62,161 bases of DNA from Pseudomonadota bacterium (GTDB lineage Bacteria; Pseudomonadota; Gammaproteobacteria; Burkholderiales; Burkholderiaceae_C): positions 1-62,161 of the forward strand of contig JAKAZQ010000013.1 of assembly GCA_021815805.1 (NCBI GenBank), written 5' to 3'. The notes under the pieces are model-generated. The model was not told the DNA's origin. It worked only from the letters and a program-made list of their open reading frames with translations, and searched no databases. Both the position numbers and the translations under genes were made by a program. Below, one piece after another: positions 19,060 to 28,079 of this stretch. The stretch's first letter is position 1. Every line of letters starts with the position of its first letter.

Positions 19060-21243
19060 GTGAACACCCCCGAGCTGAGGAACGTCGAGCGCGAACTGCA
19101 CAGGTTCCGGCGCCGCCTGCTGCTGGCCGTGGCCGGCATCGTGCTCGCGTTCGGGCTGCTGATCGGGCGCTGGCTGTGGCTGCAGGTGCTGCGCCATCGG
19201 CGCTATTCGCTGCAGGCGCGCGACAACCGCGTGGCCATCGTGCCGCTGCAGCCGACGCGCGGCCTGATCGTCGATCGCAACGGCATCGTGCTGGCCGACA
19301 ATTTCGCCGCCTACACGCTGGAGATCACCCCGAGCAAGACTGTCGGACTGGAGCCGACGATCGCGGCGCTGCGTGCGGTGCTGCCGATCTCGGCACACGA
19401 CGAGCGGCGCTTTCGCGCGCTGCTGGCGCAAAGCCGCAATTTCGAGTCCATTCCCATCCGCAGCCGGCTGAGCGACGCCGAGGTCGCCGCCTTCGTGGCC
19501 CAGCGCTTTCGCTTTCCCGGTGTCGAGGTGCATGCCCGGCTGTTCCGCTCCTATCCGCTGGGCTCGATGGCCTGCCACGCGATCGGCATGGTCGGACGCA
19601 TCAATGCGCGCGAACTGCAGCAACTGCAGGACGCCGGCGATTCGGCCAACTACCAGGGCGCCCAGCACATCGGCAAGACCGGCGTCGAGCTCGGCTGGGA
19701 GCGGCAACTCAGGGGCAGCCTGGGCTTCGAGGAAATGGAGGTGAACGTCGCCGGCAAGCCGGTGCGCAAGTTGCGCAGTTCACCGCCGGTGCCGGGCAGC
19801 ACGCTGGTGTTGTCGCTGGACGCACGCCTGCAGGCGCTCGCCGAGGACCTGTACGGCGAGCGCAGCGGCGCCTGCGTGGTCATGGATCCGCGCAACGGCG
19901 AGGTGCTGGCCATGGCCTCGATGCCGACCTTCGACTCCAACCTGTTCGTCGAGGGCATCGATCCGCAGAACTGGAAGCGCCTGAGCACCGACCCGCGTCG
20001 TCCGCTGCTCGACCGCGTGCTGCGCGGCACCTTTCCACCCGGGTCGACGTACAAGCCCTATCTCGGCATGGGCGCGCTCACCACCGGGGTGCGCACGGCC
20101 AGCTACGTGCTGCACGACCCCGGCTTTTTCATGCTCGGCCACCACAAGTTCCGCGACGACGTGCCCGGCGGGCACGGCGTGGTCGACATGCACCGCGCCA
20201 TCGAGGTGTCGTGCGACACCTACTTCTACATGGTGGCCTACGACTGGGGCGTCGACGGCATGCACGACTACGTGCGCCACTTCGGGTTCGGCAGCCACAC
20301 CGGCATCGACGTGCCGGGCGAGGTCAGTGGCATCCTGCCGTCCAAGGCGTGGAAGCGCCACGCCTACCACAGCCCGGCGCAGCAACGCTGGTACCCGGGC
20401 GAAACGGTCAGCCTGGGCATCGGCCAGGGCTACAACAGCTTCACCCCGATCCAGCTCGCCAACGCCCTGGCCACGCTGGCCAACGGCGGCACGCGCTACG
20501 AACCGCGGGTGGTGCGCATGGTCGAGAACGTGCAGACGCGGCGCTTCGAGCCGACGCCGCCGCGCGTGGCCGAACGCCTGCAGTTCCAGGCGGCCGACTG
20601 GCAGGTGATCCACGACGGCATGCAGGCGGTGAACCACGCGCAGGACGGCACCGCCTACGCGGTGTTCCACGATGCTCCGTACACCAGCGCCGGCAAGACC
20701 GGCACCGCGCAGGTGTTCACGGTGGGCCAGGATCAGCGCTACCACGCGCGCGACCTGGCGCACCGCCTGCTCGACCATGCGCTGTACACGGTGTATGCGC
20801 CGGCCGACGACCCGCAGGTGTGCGTGGCGCTGATCGTGGAACACGGCGGCTGGGGCGCCAGCGCGGCCGCCCCCATCGCGCGCAAGCTGCTCGACTACCA
20901 CCTGCTCGGGCAACGACCGAGCGACCAGGAGATCGAGAAGATCTCCGGCAGCAAGCCGCGCGTGCGGCAGTTCCACTATGCCGGCGCGCGCGACGGCCTG
21001 CCGCCGGTGCCCGGCGCGCACGCGGCTCCCGAGGCGCAGGCGGCCTCGGCGGCGCAGCCCGCCAGCGCGCCCGAGCCGGCCGTGCAACCCTGGCCGCGCC
21101 CCGCGTCGGCCGCCAGCGAAGCCGCGACGGCGGCGCTGGCCGAGGGCCGGTACGCGCCGCCGCGCTGCGCGCCCGGCCCGCTGTTCAGCCGTTTCGGGGG
21201 ACGCCACGACCACGCCTGCGCCGACGAAGGACAACGCCTGTGA
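19060..21243 (+). CDS. mrdA: Penicillin-binding protein 2 (elongation transpeptidase)
   Basis: 727 residues, GTG start at 19060. One N-terminal membrane anchor (LLLAVAGIVLAFGLLIGRWLW), a PBP dimerisation domain (RGLIVDRNGIVLADN) and the transpeptidase domain with active-site Ser in FPPGSTYKPYLG near residue 330, SCDTYFYMVA near 386 and AGKTGTAQV near 547. Cross-links lateral-wall peptidoglycan with RodA as glycosyltransferase partner. It is about 95 residues longer than E. coli PBP2, because of an Ala/Pro-rich tail after about residue 645. The stop overlaps the rodA start. Confidence 0.96.
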   Translation: MNTPELRNVERELHRFRRRLLLAVAGIVLAFGLLIGRWLWLQVLRHRRYSLQARDNRVAIVPLQPTRGLIVDRNGIVLADNFAAYTLEITPSKTVGLEPTIAALRAVLPISAHDERRFRALLAQSRNFESIPIRSRLSDAEVAAFVAQRFRFPGVEVHARLFRSYPLGSMACHAIGMVGRINARELQQLQDAGDSANYQGAQHIGKTGVELGWERQLRGSLGFEEMEVNVAGKPVRKLRSSPPVPGSTLVLSLDARLQALAEDLYGERSGACVVMDPRNGEVLAMASMPTFDSNLFVEGIDPQNWKRLSTDPRRPLLDRVLRGTFPPGSTYKPYLGMGALTTGVRTASYVLHDPGFFMLGHHKFRDDVPGGHGVVDMHRAIEVSCDTYFYMVAYDWGVDGMHDYVRHFGFGSHTGIDVPGEVSGILPSKAWKRHAYHSPAQQRWYPGETVSLGIGQGYNSFTPIQLANALATLANGGTRYEPRVVRMVENVQTRRFEPTPPRVAERLQFQAADWQVIHDGMQAVNHAQDGTAYAVFHDAPYTSAGKTGTAQVFTVGQDQRYHARDLAHRLLDHALYTVYAPADDPQVCVALIVEHGGWGASAAAPIARKLLDYHLLGQRPSDQEIEKISGSKPRVRQFHYAGARDGLPPVPGAHAAPEAQAASAAQPASAPEPAVQPWPRPASAASEAATAALAEGRYAPPRCAPGPLFSRFGGRHDHACADEGQRL

Positions 21244-22355
21244 ATACGGTGATCGACCGCCCTTCGCTACGCCATCGCCTGCGCCCCTACGTCACGGGCT
21301 TCGATGTGCCGCTGCTGTGCGCGTTGCTGCTGCTCGTGGCCATGGGCTGCGTGGTGCTGTTCTCGGCGCTGCAGGGACAGGCGATCCACTTCGGCGATCA
21401 GTTGCGCAACCTGGGCTTCGGCTTTGTCGTGCTGTTCGTGGTGGCCCAGGTTCCGCCACAGCGCCTGATGCAGGTCGCCGTGCCGCTCTACACCTTGGGG
21501 GTGGCCCTGCTGCTGGCCACCGCGGCGTTCGGCCTGGTGCGCAAGGGAGCGCGGCGCTGGCTCGACCTGGGCGTGGTCGTGCAGCCTTCGGAGGTCATGA
21601 AAATCGCCATGCCCCTCATGCTGGCGTGGTACTTCCAGAAGCGCGAGGGGCTGATCCGCCTGCGCGACTACGCCATCGCCGGGATGATGCTGGCGCTTCC
21701 GGTGGGGCTCATCATGAAACAGCCCGACCTCGGCACGGCCATGCTGGTGCTGTCCACGGGCTTTTTCGTGATCTTTTTCGCCGGACTTTCCTGGCGAGTG
21801 CTGCTGTCCGGGGCCGTGGCCGCTGCCGCGGCTGCGCCGGTGCTTTGGCATTTCATGCACGACTACCAGCGCCAGCGGATTCTCATGTTGCTCAATCCGC
21901 AGTCCGATCCGCTCGGCACCGGCTTCAACATCATCCAGTCGATGATCGCCATCGGCTCCGGCGGGGTCTGGGGCCAGGGCTACCTGCGCGGCACGCAGGC
22001 GCACCTGAACTTCCTGCCCGAATCCCATACCGATTTCGTGTTCGCGGTGCTCGCCGAGGAATGGGGCCTGGTCGGCAACGTGACCCTGGTGCTGGCGTAC
22101 CTGTTCTTCATCGGGCGCGGGCTGTATATCGCGTCGCAGGCCCCCACGCTGTTCTCGCGCCTGCTGGCAGCGTCGATCACCATGATCTTCTTCACCTACG
22201 CCTTCGTGAACATGGGCATGGTGTCGGGCATCCTGCCGGTGGTCGGCGTGCCGCTGCCCTTCGTCAGCTACGGCGGCACGGCGCTGGCCACGCTGATGCT
22301 CGGCACCGGCATCCTGCTGTCCATCGCCCGCTCGCGCCGCCTGGTGCAGAGCTGA
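21240..22355 (+). CDS. rodA: Rod shape-determining SEDS glycosyltransferase RodA
   Basis: 371 residues, ten hydrophobic segments. SEDS signatures: RRWLDLGVVVQPSEVMKI, MKQPDLGTAMLVL (catalytic Asp region), PESHTDFVFAVLAEEWGLVG and GVPLPFVSYGGTALAT. Polymerises lipid II with PBP2. The GTG at 21240 forms a GTGA overlap with mrdA, and the family's N-terminus begins just after it. Confidence 0.96.
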   Translation: MNTVIDRPSLRHRLRPYVTGFDVPLLCALLLLVAMGCVVLFSALQGQAIHFGDQLRNLGFGFVVLFVVAQVPPQRLMQVAVPLYTLGVALLLATAAFGLVRKGARRWLDLGVVVQPSEVMKIAMPLMLAWYFQKREGLIRLRDYAIAGMMLALPVGLIMKQPDLGTAMLVLSTGFFVIFFAGLSWRVLLSGAVAAAAAAPVLWHFMHDYQRQRILMLLNPQSDPLGTGFNIIQSMIAIGSGGVWGQGYLRGTQAHLNFLPESHTDFVFAVLAEEWGLVGNVTLVLAYLFFIGRGLYIASQAPTLFSRLLAASITMIFFTYAFVNMGMVSGILPVVGVPLPFVSYGGTALATLMLGTGILLSIARSRRLVQS

Positions 22356-22497
22356 GCCGGCCCGCCGGCGGCGCCCCCGCAGGCCCTGCGGTGCCCGTGC
22401 AAGCGCAAAATCCGATCAGATCGATTGGAAGAATGCATTGGACTTGCGCAGGGAAATTGTCACAATGCGTCGCATCCTGGCATATCGAGATGTATTC

Positions 22498-23481
22498 ATG
22501 AAACGATTCCTTTGCGCCGCGGGCCTGCTGGCCTGCACTGCCGGACAGGCGTTCGCCGCGCCTGCCGGCGCCACCCGCCTGCCCGGACCGGTGGTGGACG
22601 TGGCGTGGCTGCACGCCCATGCCGCGCAGGTGCAGATCGTCGACATCCGCGATGACCTGAACACGCTGACCGACGCGCCGCGGCTGCGCGTCGAGCATGG
22701 GCACAAGGTGGTCGAGCAGGTGGGCGGCTACATTCCGGGCGCGCTGTCGGTGAACTTCTGGGCGCTGCGCGAGAGCCGCAGCAGCCACGGCAAGAAGGTC
22801 GATTTTCTCCTGCCCACCGCTGGGGAATTCCAGAGCGTGATGCGTGCCTCGGTGCTGGAGCCGGGCAAGCCGGTGGTGCTGGCGCCGACGGGCGACGACG
22901 CCACCTCGCTGCAGGAGGCGGCCTTCCTCGCGTGGGAACTGGAGCTGTTCGGCGAGCCGGCCTCCCAGGTGGCGATCCTCGACGGCGGCACGCATGCCTG
23001 GCTGGCCGCCGGCTACCCCGTGGACACCGATGCGATCGCGCCGATGGACAGCGGACACTGGAGCGCCGGCGCCCCCCGCCACGACCTGCTCGCCGACCTG
23101 CGCCAGGTGCAGTCGGCGCAGCGCCACGGCGTGGAATTGCTGGACGCGCGGCCGCTGGCGCAGTTCGCCGGACTGGCCCACACCCCGGTGGTTCCGCTGG
23201 CCGGCCGCCTGCGCGGCGCGCGACCGCTGCCGGCGGAACTGCTGTACCGGCGCGCCGCCGACGGCTCCTGGCGGTTTCTCGCGCCCGCGCAATACCGTTC
23301 GGTGCTGGCGCTGATGCATATCCGTATCGACTCTCCCGCGATCCTCTACTGCAACACAGGGCAATACGCGGCCGGCGCGTGGTTCGTGCTGCATCGCATC
23401 GTCGGCGATCGCGGCCTTCGCGAATTTCCCGGCGGCCTGAACGAGTGGGTGCAGCGCGGCCTGCCCGTGGCCGGCCTGTGA
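22498..23481 (+). CDS. Exported tandem-rhodanese sulfurtransferase
   Basis: 327 residues. A signal peptide (KRFLCAAGLLACTAGQAFA) is followed by two rhodanese-like domains. The first contains VQIVDIRDD and GYIPGALSVNFWALR but at its active-site loop reads LAPTGDD, without cysteine. The second contains VELLDARPLAQFAG and the loop ILYCNTGQYAAG with the persulfide Cys. Likely a periplasmic sulfurtransferase. ATG at 22498 was chosen because it starts the signal peptide; an in-frame ATG at 22468 and the frame start at 22438 would place 10-20 charged residues before it. It is followed 167 bases later by an exported DsrE-family gene, a natural partner. Confidence 0.87.
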   Translation: MKRFLCAAGLLACTAGQAFAAPAGATRLPGPVVDVAWLHAHAAQVQIVDIRDDLNTLTDAPRLRVEHGHKVVEQVGGYIPGALSVNFWALRESRSSHGKKVDFLLPTAGEFQSVMRASVLEPGKPVVLAPTGDDATSLQEAAFLAWELELFGEPASQVAILDGGTHAWLAAGYPVDTDAIAPMDSGHWSAGAPRHDLLADLRQVQSAQRHGVELLDARPLAQFAGLAHTPVVPLAGRLRGARPLPAELLYRRAADGSWRFLAPAQYRSVLALMHIRIDSPAILYCNTGQYAAGAWFVLHRIVGDRGLREFPGGLNEWVQRGLPVAGL

Positions 23482-23648
23482 GCGGCGGCGCGCTGGCTTG
23501 CCGCCGTGGCACGAGCGCGCCACGGTGCGCGGACCGGACGACGGCCCGCCCCCGACACGCTGTCGAAATGCCCCAGGGTGGCGCGTCGACGCGGGCGCTG
23601 CGGTATTTCAACAGCCTGACTACAGGACACTAGCAGGAGATCCTCGCC

Positions 23649-24155
23649 ATGAACCCCACGCGCTGGCTGCGTCCCCGTACCGCCGCCCTGCTGCTGGCCC
23701 TGGCCTGCGGCGTCGCAACCGCCCGGGCCGCGGCTCACCCCACCACCGATCCGGGGAAGTTCGACTTCGAGCACCCGACCTTCGTGCACGCGCTGCCCTT
23801 CGCCAAGGAAAAGGTGGTCATCCAGATCAGCGGCGATCGGCCGGCGAAATGGAACCTGGCGCTGAACAACGCGCAGAACCTGCTGAACTTCTTCGGTCCG
23901 CAGAACGTGCGCGTCGTGGTGGTGGCCTTCGGCCCCGGCCTGCGCATGCTGCTGCACGACAGCCCGCTGGCCGCGCGCATCGATTCCCAGAATCGTGAAG
24001 GCGTCGAGTTCGATGCCTGCCACAACACCATGGAAACCATGGCACGCAAGACCGGCCGCCTGCCGCAGCTCGTGGCCTCCGCCGTGGTCGTTCCCGCCGG
24101 TGTGGTGCGCATCCTGCAGCTCGAGCACCAGGGTTTCGGGTACATACGCCCCTGA
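23649..24155 (+). CDS. Exported DsrE/DsrF-like protein
   Basis: 168 residues: signal peptide ending near ATARAAA, then a DsrE-type alpha/beta domain (KVVIQISGDRP, LNFFGPQNVRVVVVAFGPGLRMLL, VEFDACHNTMETM). The single Cys in DACHNTM sits where many exported DsrE proteins carry it. Role probably in periplasmic sulfur relay with the upstream rhodanese; substrate unknown. Strong ribosome site (AGGAG) about 10 bases before the ATG. Confidence 0.87.
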   Translation: MNPTRWLRPRTAALLLALACGVATARAAAHPTTDPGKFDFEHPTFVHALPFAKEKVVIQISGDRPAKWNLALNNAQNLLNFFGPQNVRVVVVAFGPGLRMLLHDSPLAARIDSQNREGVEFDACHNTMETMARKTGRLPQLVASAVVVPAGVVRILQLEHQGFGYIRP

Positions 24156-24185
24156 GTTCGCGCCGGGCTGCGCCGGCCGCGCAAC

Positions 24186-24204
24186 CCGGTCGCCACGCGA
24201 CCGG
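24186..24204 (+). terminator. Hairpin after the DsrE-like gene
   Basis: Perfect 8-bp stem CCGGTCGC / GCGACCGG with loop CAC, 30 bases after the stop. No T-run follows, so it may be Rho-assisted or an mRNA 3' stabiliser. Confidence 0.35.
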
Positions 24205-24297
24205 CATGGCGGCGGCAGGGCGCGCGCGCGCTGCCGGGCGGCTGGGCCTATGCTGGCGCGCTCGCCCGCGCCGCGCGGGCGCACGCCGCAGGTTCCG

Positions 24298-25614
24298 ATG
24301 CCCGGCCCCCCGCACGCCTTGCGCACGCTGCCGTGGCTCGACGGCGACGGCTATTACCAGGACAGCGCCCACGCGCGCCCGCAGCTGCCCAGGCTGCAAG
24401 GCGCGTTGCGCAGCGAGGCCTGCGTCGTGGGCGCCGGCATCACCGGCCTGTCGGCGGCGCTGGAGCTGGCACGCTGCGGCGTCGGCGTCACGCTGCTCGA
24501 GGCGCGTCGCATCGGCGCCGGCGCGTCGGGGCGCAACGGCGGTCAGGCGCTGGCCGATTTCGCCTGCGGCATCGAGGCCCTGGAACGCCGCCTTGGCGCC
24601 GACGCGGCGGCACGCGCATGGGAGCTGTCGTGCCGCGGGATCGAGCGCCTGCGCCAACGCATCGCGCGGCACGCCATCTGCTGCGACTGGGACGACGGCG
24701 TGCTGACGCTGGCGCGCTCGGCGCAGCAGGCGCGGCGCCTGTACCGGGCCCTGCAGCACCGGCGCACGCGCTACCACGCCGGCGAGCTGCAATGGGTCGA
24801 GGGTGGTGAACTGCGCGCGATGGTCGACAGCACGCGCTACTGCGGCGCCATGCTCGACCCCGGCGCGGGCCACCTGCATCCGCTGAACTATGCCCTCGGC
24901 CTGGCGCGTGCCGCGCAGGCCGCCGGGGTACGCATGCACGAACACAGCATGGCTCTGCGCGTGCAGCGGGAGCCGAACGCCTGGATGGTGCACTGCACGC
25001 ACGGCGTGGTGCGCTGCCGCCTGCTGCTGCTGGCCACCGGCGCGGTGCCGGGAGCCCCCGTGCCCCGCCTGCAGCGGCGCGTGCTGCCGGTGGCCAGTTG
25101 CATGCTGGCCACCGAACCGCTGCCGCGCCCGGTGCTGCACGGCGTGCGGGCGGCCCACGACAGCGGCCCCGCCTGCGACTACTACCGCCTCAGCGCGGAC
25201 GGGCGTCTGCTGTTCGGCACCGGCGCGTTTTTCGCCGGAGCCCTGCTGCACGACAGCGCGCGCCGCCGCGCCATGCTGCGTCGGGCCATGCTGCGCTGCT
25301 TTCCCCAACTGGACGACGTGGGCATCACCCACGAATGGGGCGGCTGGATCGACGCCAGCGCCAACCGCGCGCCCGACTTCGGGCATCTCGGGCCCGGTGC
25401 CGTATACCTGCAGGGCTTCTCGGGACACGGACTGGCACTTTCGGGGCTGGCCGGCGAACTCGGCGCGCGAGCCCTGCGCGCCGGCCGCGGCCACTGCGCG
25501 GACTTCGAGCTGTTCGCGCGCCTGCGCCACGCCAGTCTGCCGTCGCAAGGCGTTTTGCGTATACCCATCGGCGTTCTCGGGGCCCTCTGGGGGCGTTTGC
25601 TGCATACCTTCTGA
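24298..25614 (+). CDS. FAD-dependent amine oxidase (PuuB/DadA-like)
   Basis: 438 residues of the DAO family. FAD dinucleotide-binding fold ACVVGAGITGLSAALELARCG near residue 42, then the family motif GASGRNGGQALADFA near 80 (as in gamma-glutamylputrescine oxidases), and the C-terminal FAD motif VYLQGFSGHGLALSGLAGE near 370. Probably oxidises gamma-glutamylputrescine or a similar glutamylated amine to the aldehyde, which the PuuC-like enzyme (35475-36989) would take on. Start at 24298 fits the family (LRTLPWLDGDGYYQDSA near the start); an in-frame ATG at 24250 is possible. Confidence 0.87.
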   Translation: MPGPPHALRTLPWLDGDGYYQDSAHARPQLPRLQGALRSEACVVGAGITGLSAALELARCGVGVTLLEARRIGAGASGRNGGQALADFACGIEALERRLGADAAARAWELSCRGIERLRQRIARHAICCDWDDGVLTLARSAQQARRLYRALQHRRTRYHAGELQWVEGGELRAMVDSTRYCGAMLDPGAGHLHPLNYALGLARAAQAAGVRMHEHSMALRVQREPNAWMVHCTHGVVRCRLLLLATGAVPGAPVPRLQRRVLPVASCMLATEPLPRPVLHGVRAAHDSGPACDYYRLSADGRLLFGTGAFFAGALLHDSARRRAMLRRAMLRCFPQLDDVGITHEWGGWIDASANRAPDFGHLGPGAVYLQGFSGHGLALSGLAGELGARALRAGRGHCADFELFARLRHASLPSQGVLRIPIGVLGALWGRLLHTF

Positions 25615-25704
25615 CGACCTCCGGCATTCTCCAGGCCGTTTTTGTCGTTTAAATTCCCTTTGATCGACAAGGTCGTGCTTCGTTACGAATTTGCGTTGCG
25701 CAAC

Positions 25705-25726
25705 CCCGGCAAACCCCCATGCCGGG
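25705..25726 (+). promoter_or_regulatory. Leader stem-loop before the ABC importer operon
   Basis: CCCGGCA (25705-25711) and TGCCGGG (25720-25726) can pair around an 8-base loop. A perfect 10-base palindrome GTTGCGCAAC lies immediately upstream at 25695-25704. Both are in the 203-base gap before the substrate-binding protein gene; either could be a 5' leader element, an operator, or the end of the preceding transcript. Confidence 0.3.
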
Positions 25727-25817
25727 AAGGGGAAGCGGGCCCTACGATCGCCGCTGCGAGATACCCATATCCCTAGAAGAGGCTCCCCAAGGCCCACGAC
25801 TTCCACTGGAGACCGCA

Positions 25818-27086
25818 ATGCAGCAACCGCGCAAGCAAGGACTTGGCAGCGGCGACTTCGATCGCCGCGACTTTCTGAAGACCGCCGGAGCCACCGGACT
25901 GGCGACGCTCCTGAGCACGCCAACCGCCACCTGGGCCGCCAGCGAGAAGCCCATCAAGATCGGCTTGGTGGACCCGGTCACCAGCACCTTCGCGGCGCTG
26001 GGCGAGAGTGAAATCAAGGGTGCCCGATTCGCCGAAGCCGAGATCAACAAGGCCGGCGGGATCATGGGCCGGCCGTTGCAGCTGTTCGTCGAGGACAGCG
26101 CCGGCAACCCTGGCACCGCGGTGGACAAGTGCGCGCGCCTGCTCAGCCAGGACAAGGTGGACTTCCTGATGGGCACGGTGAACTCGGCGGCCTCGCTCGC
26201 CGTGTCGCAGTTCGCGAATCGCCACAAGAAGGTGTTCATCGTCACCGGCGGCCACGTCGACTCGCTCACCGGCACGTCGTGCAACCCCTTCACGTTCCGC
26301 ACCTGCTCGACCACCTGGATGCTGACCTCCGGGGACTTTGAAACCCTGTTCACCAAATTCGGGAAGAAGTGGTACTTCCTGACCACCGACTACGCCTTCG
26401 GCAAGTCCGAGCAGAGCGACTACACCGCCCAGATCAAGAAGGCCGGCGGCAGCGTAGCCGGCGGCGCGCTGGTTCCGGTGGGAACCACTGATTTCTCGTC
26501 ATACCTGATCGACGTCAAGGCCAAGTCGCCGGATGTGCTGTGCCTGCTGCTGGCGGGCAACGACCAGGTCAACGCGATGAAGCAGATCGCGCAATTCGGC
26601 ATCGACAAGAGCATCGCCGTGGGCGGTGCGCTGTTCGAGCTGGAGCAGGCGCATGCGCTGCCGCATGCGGCGCGCTACGGCTGGTGGACCATGGAGTGGT
26701 ACTGGAAGCAGCCCAACAACCCGCACGTGGCCGATTTCGTGAAGCGCTACGCCGCCGCCCACAACAACGAGTACCCGACCGCCCGCGTGTGGTTCGGCTT
26801 CGCCACCACGCATGCCTTCCGGCTGGCGGTGGAGAAGGCCAAATCCACCGACAGCATCAAGGTGGTCAAGGCGCTCGAAGGCCTCGAATTGCCGCCCGAG
26901 GTGGCACTGCAGCCGCATACCCCGATGTACCGCGCGGCCGATCACCAGCTCCTGATCAGCATGTTCCCGGGCCATGTGAACCAGAGCGGCAAATACCCCG
27001 ACCTGTTCGACGTGTCGAACATCGTCCCGGGGGCGTCGATCGCCAAGACGCCGCAGGAGATGGGCTGCAAGCTGCCCATGCTCTGA
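25818..27086 (+). CDS. ABC importer substrate-binding protein, branched-chain amino acid/amide type
   Basis: 422 residues. A Tat-type leader (RRDFLKTAGATGLATLL) directs it to the periplasm. The type I periplasmic-binding fold begins IKIGLVDPVTSTFAALGES and includes GGIMGRPLQLFVEDSAGNP and ASLAVSQFANRHKKVFIVTGG, as in LivK/UrtA/AmiC relatives. Sits at the head of a five-gene importer embedded among polyamine-degradation genes, so an amine, amide or glutamyl compound is a plausible ligand (inference). GGAGA ribosome site 10 bases before the ATG. Confidence 0.9.
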   Translation: MQQPRKQGLGSGDFDRRDFLKTAGATGLATLLSTPTATWAASEKPIKIGLVDPVTSTFAALGESEIKGARFAEAEINKAGGIMGRPLQLFVEDSAGNPGTAVDKCARLLSQDKVDFLMGTVNSAASLAVSQFANRHKKVFIVTGGHVDSLTGTSCNPFTFRTCSTTWMLTSGDFETLFTKFGKKWYFLTTDYAFGKSEQSDYTAQIKKAGGSVAGGALVPVGTTDFSSYLIDVKAKSPDVLCLLLAGNDQVNAMKQIAQFGIDKSIAVGGALFELEQAHALPHAARYGWWTMEWYWKQPNNPHVADFVKRYAAAHNNEYPTARVWFGFATTHAFRLAVEKAKSTDSIKVVKALEGLELPPEVALQPHTPMYRAADHQLLISMFPGHVNQSGKYPDLFDVSNIVPGASIAKTPQEMGCKLPML

Positions 27087-27098
27087 GCAAGCCCCTCC

Positions 27099-27161
27099 GG
27101 GCCGGGCATCGCCCGGTCCGATCCACGACACGGCCTGCCCCTACCCGGGCAGGCCGTGTCG
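27099..27161 (+). promoter_or_regulatory. Tandem intercistronic hairpins between binding-protein and permease genes
   Basis: Two consecutive inverted repeats lie in the 123-base gap after the binding-protein stop. The first pairs around CCGGGC-ATC-GCCCGG (27102-27116). The second is a perfect 15-bp stem, 27126-27140 with 27147-27161 (arms CGACACGGCCTGCCC and GGGCAGGCCGTGTCG), loop of six bases. No T-run follows. Such structures after a binding-protein gene usually protect the upstream mRNA or partially terminate transcription, so that binding protein is made in excess over permease. Confidence 0.6.
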
Positions 27162-27209
27162 CAGCCTTCGGCGTCGGGTGCCTGCGCCCGACGCCGCGGA
27201 GTCACTTTC

Positions 27210-28079
27210 GTGAGCCTCGTCGTAGTCTTCAACCTGTTCAACGGGCTGATCACAGGCGCCTTCTACGCCCTGCTGGCACTCGGCCTGGCCCTCATCCTGG
27301 GCCTGAACAACACCATCAATTTCGCACAGGGCACCTTCATGGCCCTGTCGGCATACTTTGCCTACACCCTGGCGTCGCACGTCGGGTTCTGGGGCGCGCT
27401 GATCCTCGCACCGATGCTCTCGGGCGTGCTGGGTCTGGTCGTCGAGGTCCTTCTGGTGCGCCGCCTGTACAAGCGCGATCCGCTGTATTCGTTGCTCATG
27501 ACCTTCGGTCTGGCGATGATCATGCAGGACATGATCCGCACCATCTGGGGTCCGGTCGGCGTGCCGCTGGCCATCCCGGACGCCCTCGCCCACCCGCTCA
27601 GCCAGACCTATTTCTTTCTCACCGGGTACCGCCTGTTCGTGGTCGCCGTGGCGCTCATCGGCACGGGGCTGCTGTTCGCGCTGCTGCGCTACACCCGCCT
27701 GGGCATCCGCATCCGCGCCGGCAACGCCGACCTCGAGACCGTGGCGTCGCTGGGCGTGAACATCTATATGCTGCGCAGCGCCAACTTCGTCATCGGCATC
27801 ATGTTCGCGGGCATCGCCGGCATTCTCGCGGCGGGGCAACTCGGCCTGGATCCGACCATGGGTGACGGCCTGTTGATGCCGGCCTTCGTGGCCATCGTCG
27901 TGGGCGGCGTCGGCTCGCTGCTCGGCTCGTTGATCGGCGGCCTGCTCATCGGCATGGCCGCGGGCCTGACCACGGCGTTCTATCCCGCGGCCAGCGAGGC
28001 CGTGATCTACCTGCTCATGGGGCTGATGCTGATCGTGCGTCCGCGCGGTCTGCTCGGCCAGGAGGGACTTCTCGAATGA
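27210..28079 (+). CDS. ABC importer permease, LivH type
   Basis: 289 residues, about eight hydrophobic segments. LivH/UrtB signature LALGLALILGLNNTINFAQG near residue 23 and the EAA-like cytoplasmic loop (GIRIRAGNADLETVASLGVN). Start assigned to GTG 27210 (VSLVVVFNLFNGLITG), which has a GGAGT ribosome site 7 bases upstream; the frame continues upstream into the hairpin region, where residues are not family-like. ATGA overlap with the next permease. Confidence 0.9.
   Translation: MSLVVVFNLFNGLITGAFYALLALGLALILGLNNTINFAQGTFMALSAYFAYTLASHVGFWGALILAPMLSGVLGLVVEVLLVRRLYKRDPLYSLLMTFGLAMIMQDMIRTIWGPVGVPLAIPDALAHPLSQTYFFLTGYRLFVVAVALIGTGLLFALLRYTRLGIRIRAGNADLETVASLGVNIYMLRSANFVIGIMFAGIAGILAAGQLGLDPTMGDGLLMPAFVAIVVGGVGSLLGSLIGGLLIGMAAGLTTAFYPAASEAVIYLLMGLMLIVRPRGLLGQEGLLE

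Noticed and set aside
19780-21234. Long minus-strand frame opposite mrdA
   Set aside because: Antisense to the conserved PBP2 transpeptidase domain; composition typical of GC shadows.
25640-25700. Sigma-54 (-24/-12) promoter before the ABC importer
   Set aside because: A GG and a TTGC-like element occur but not with the required ten-base spacing.
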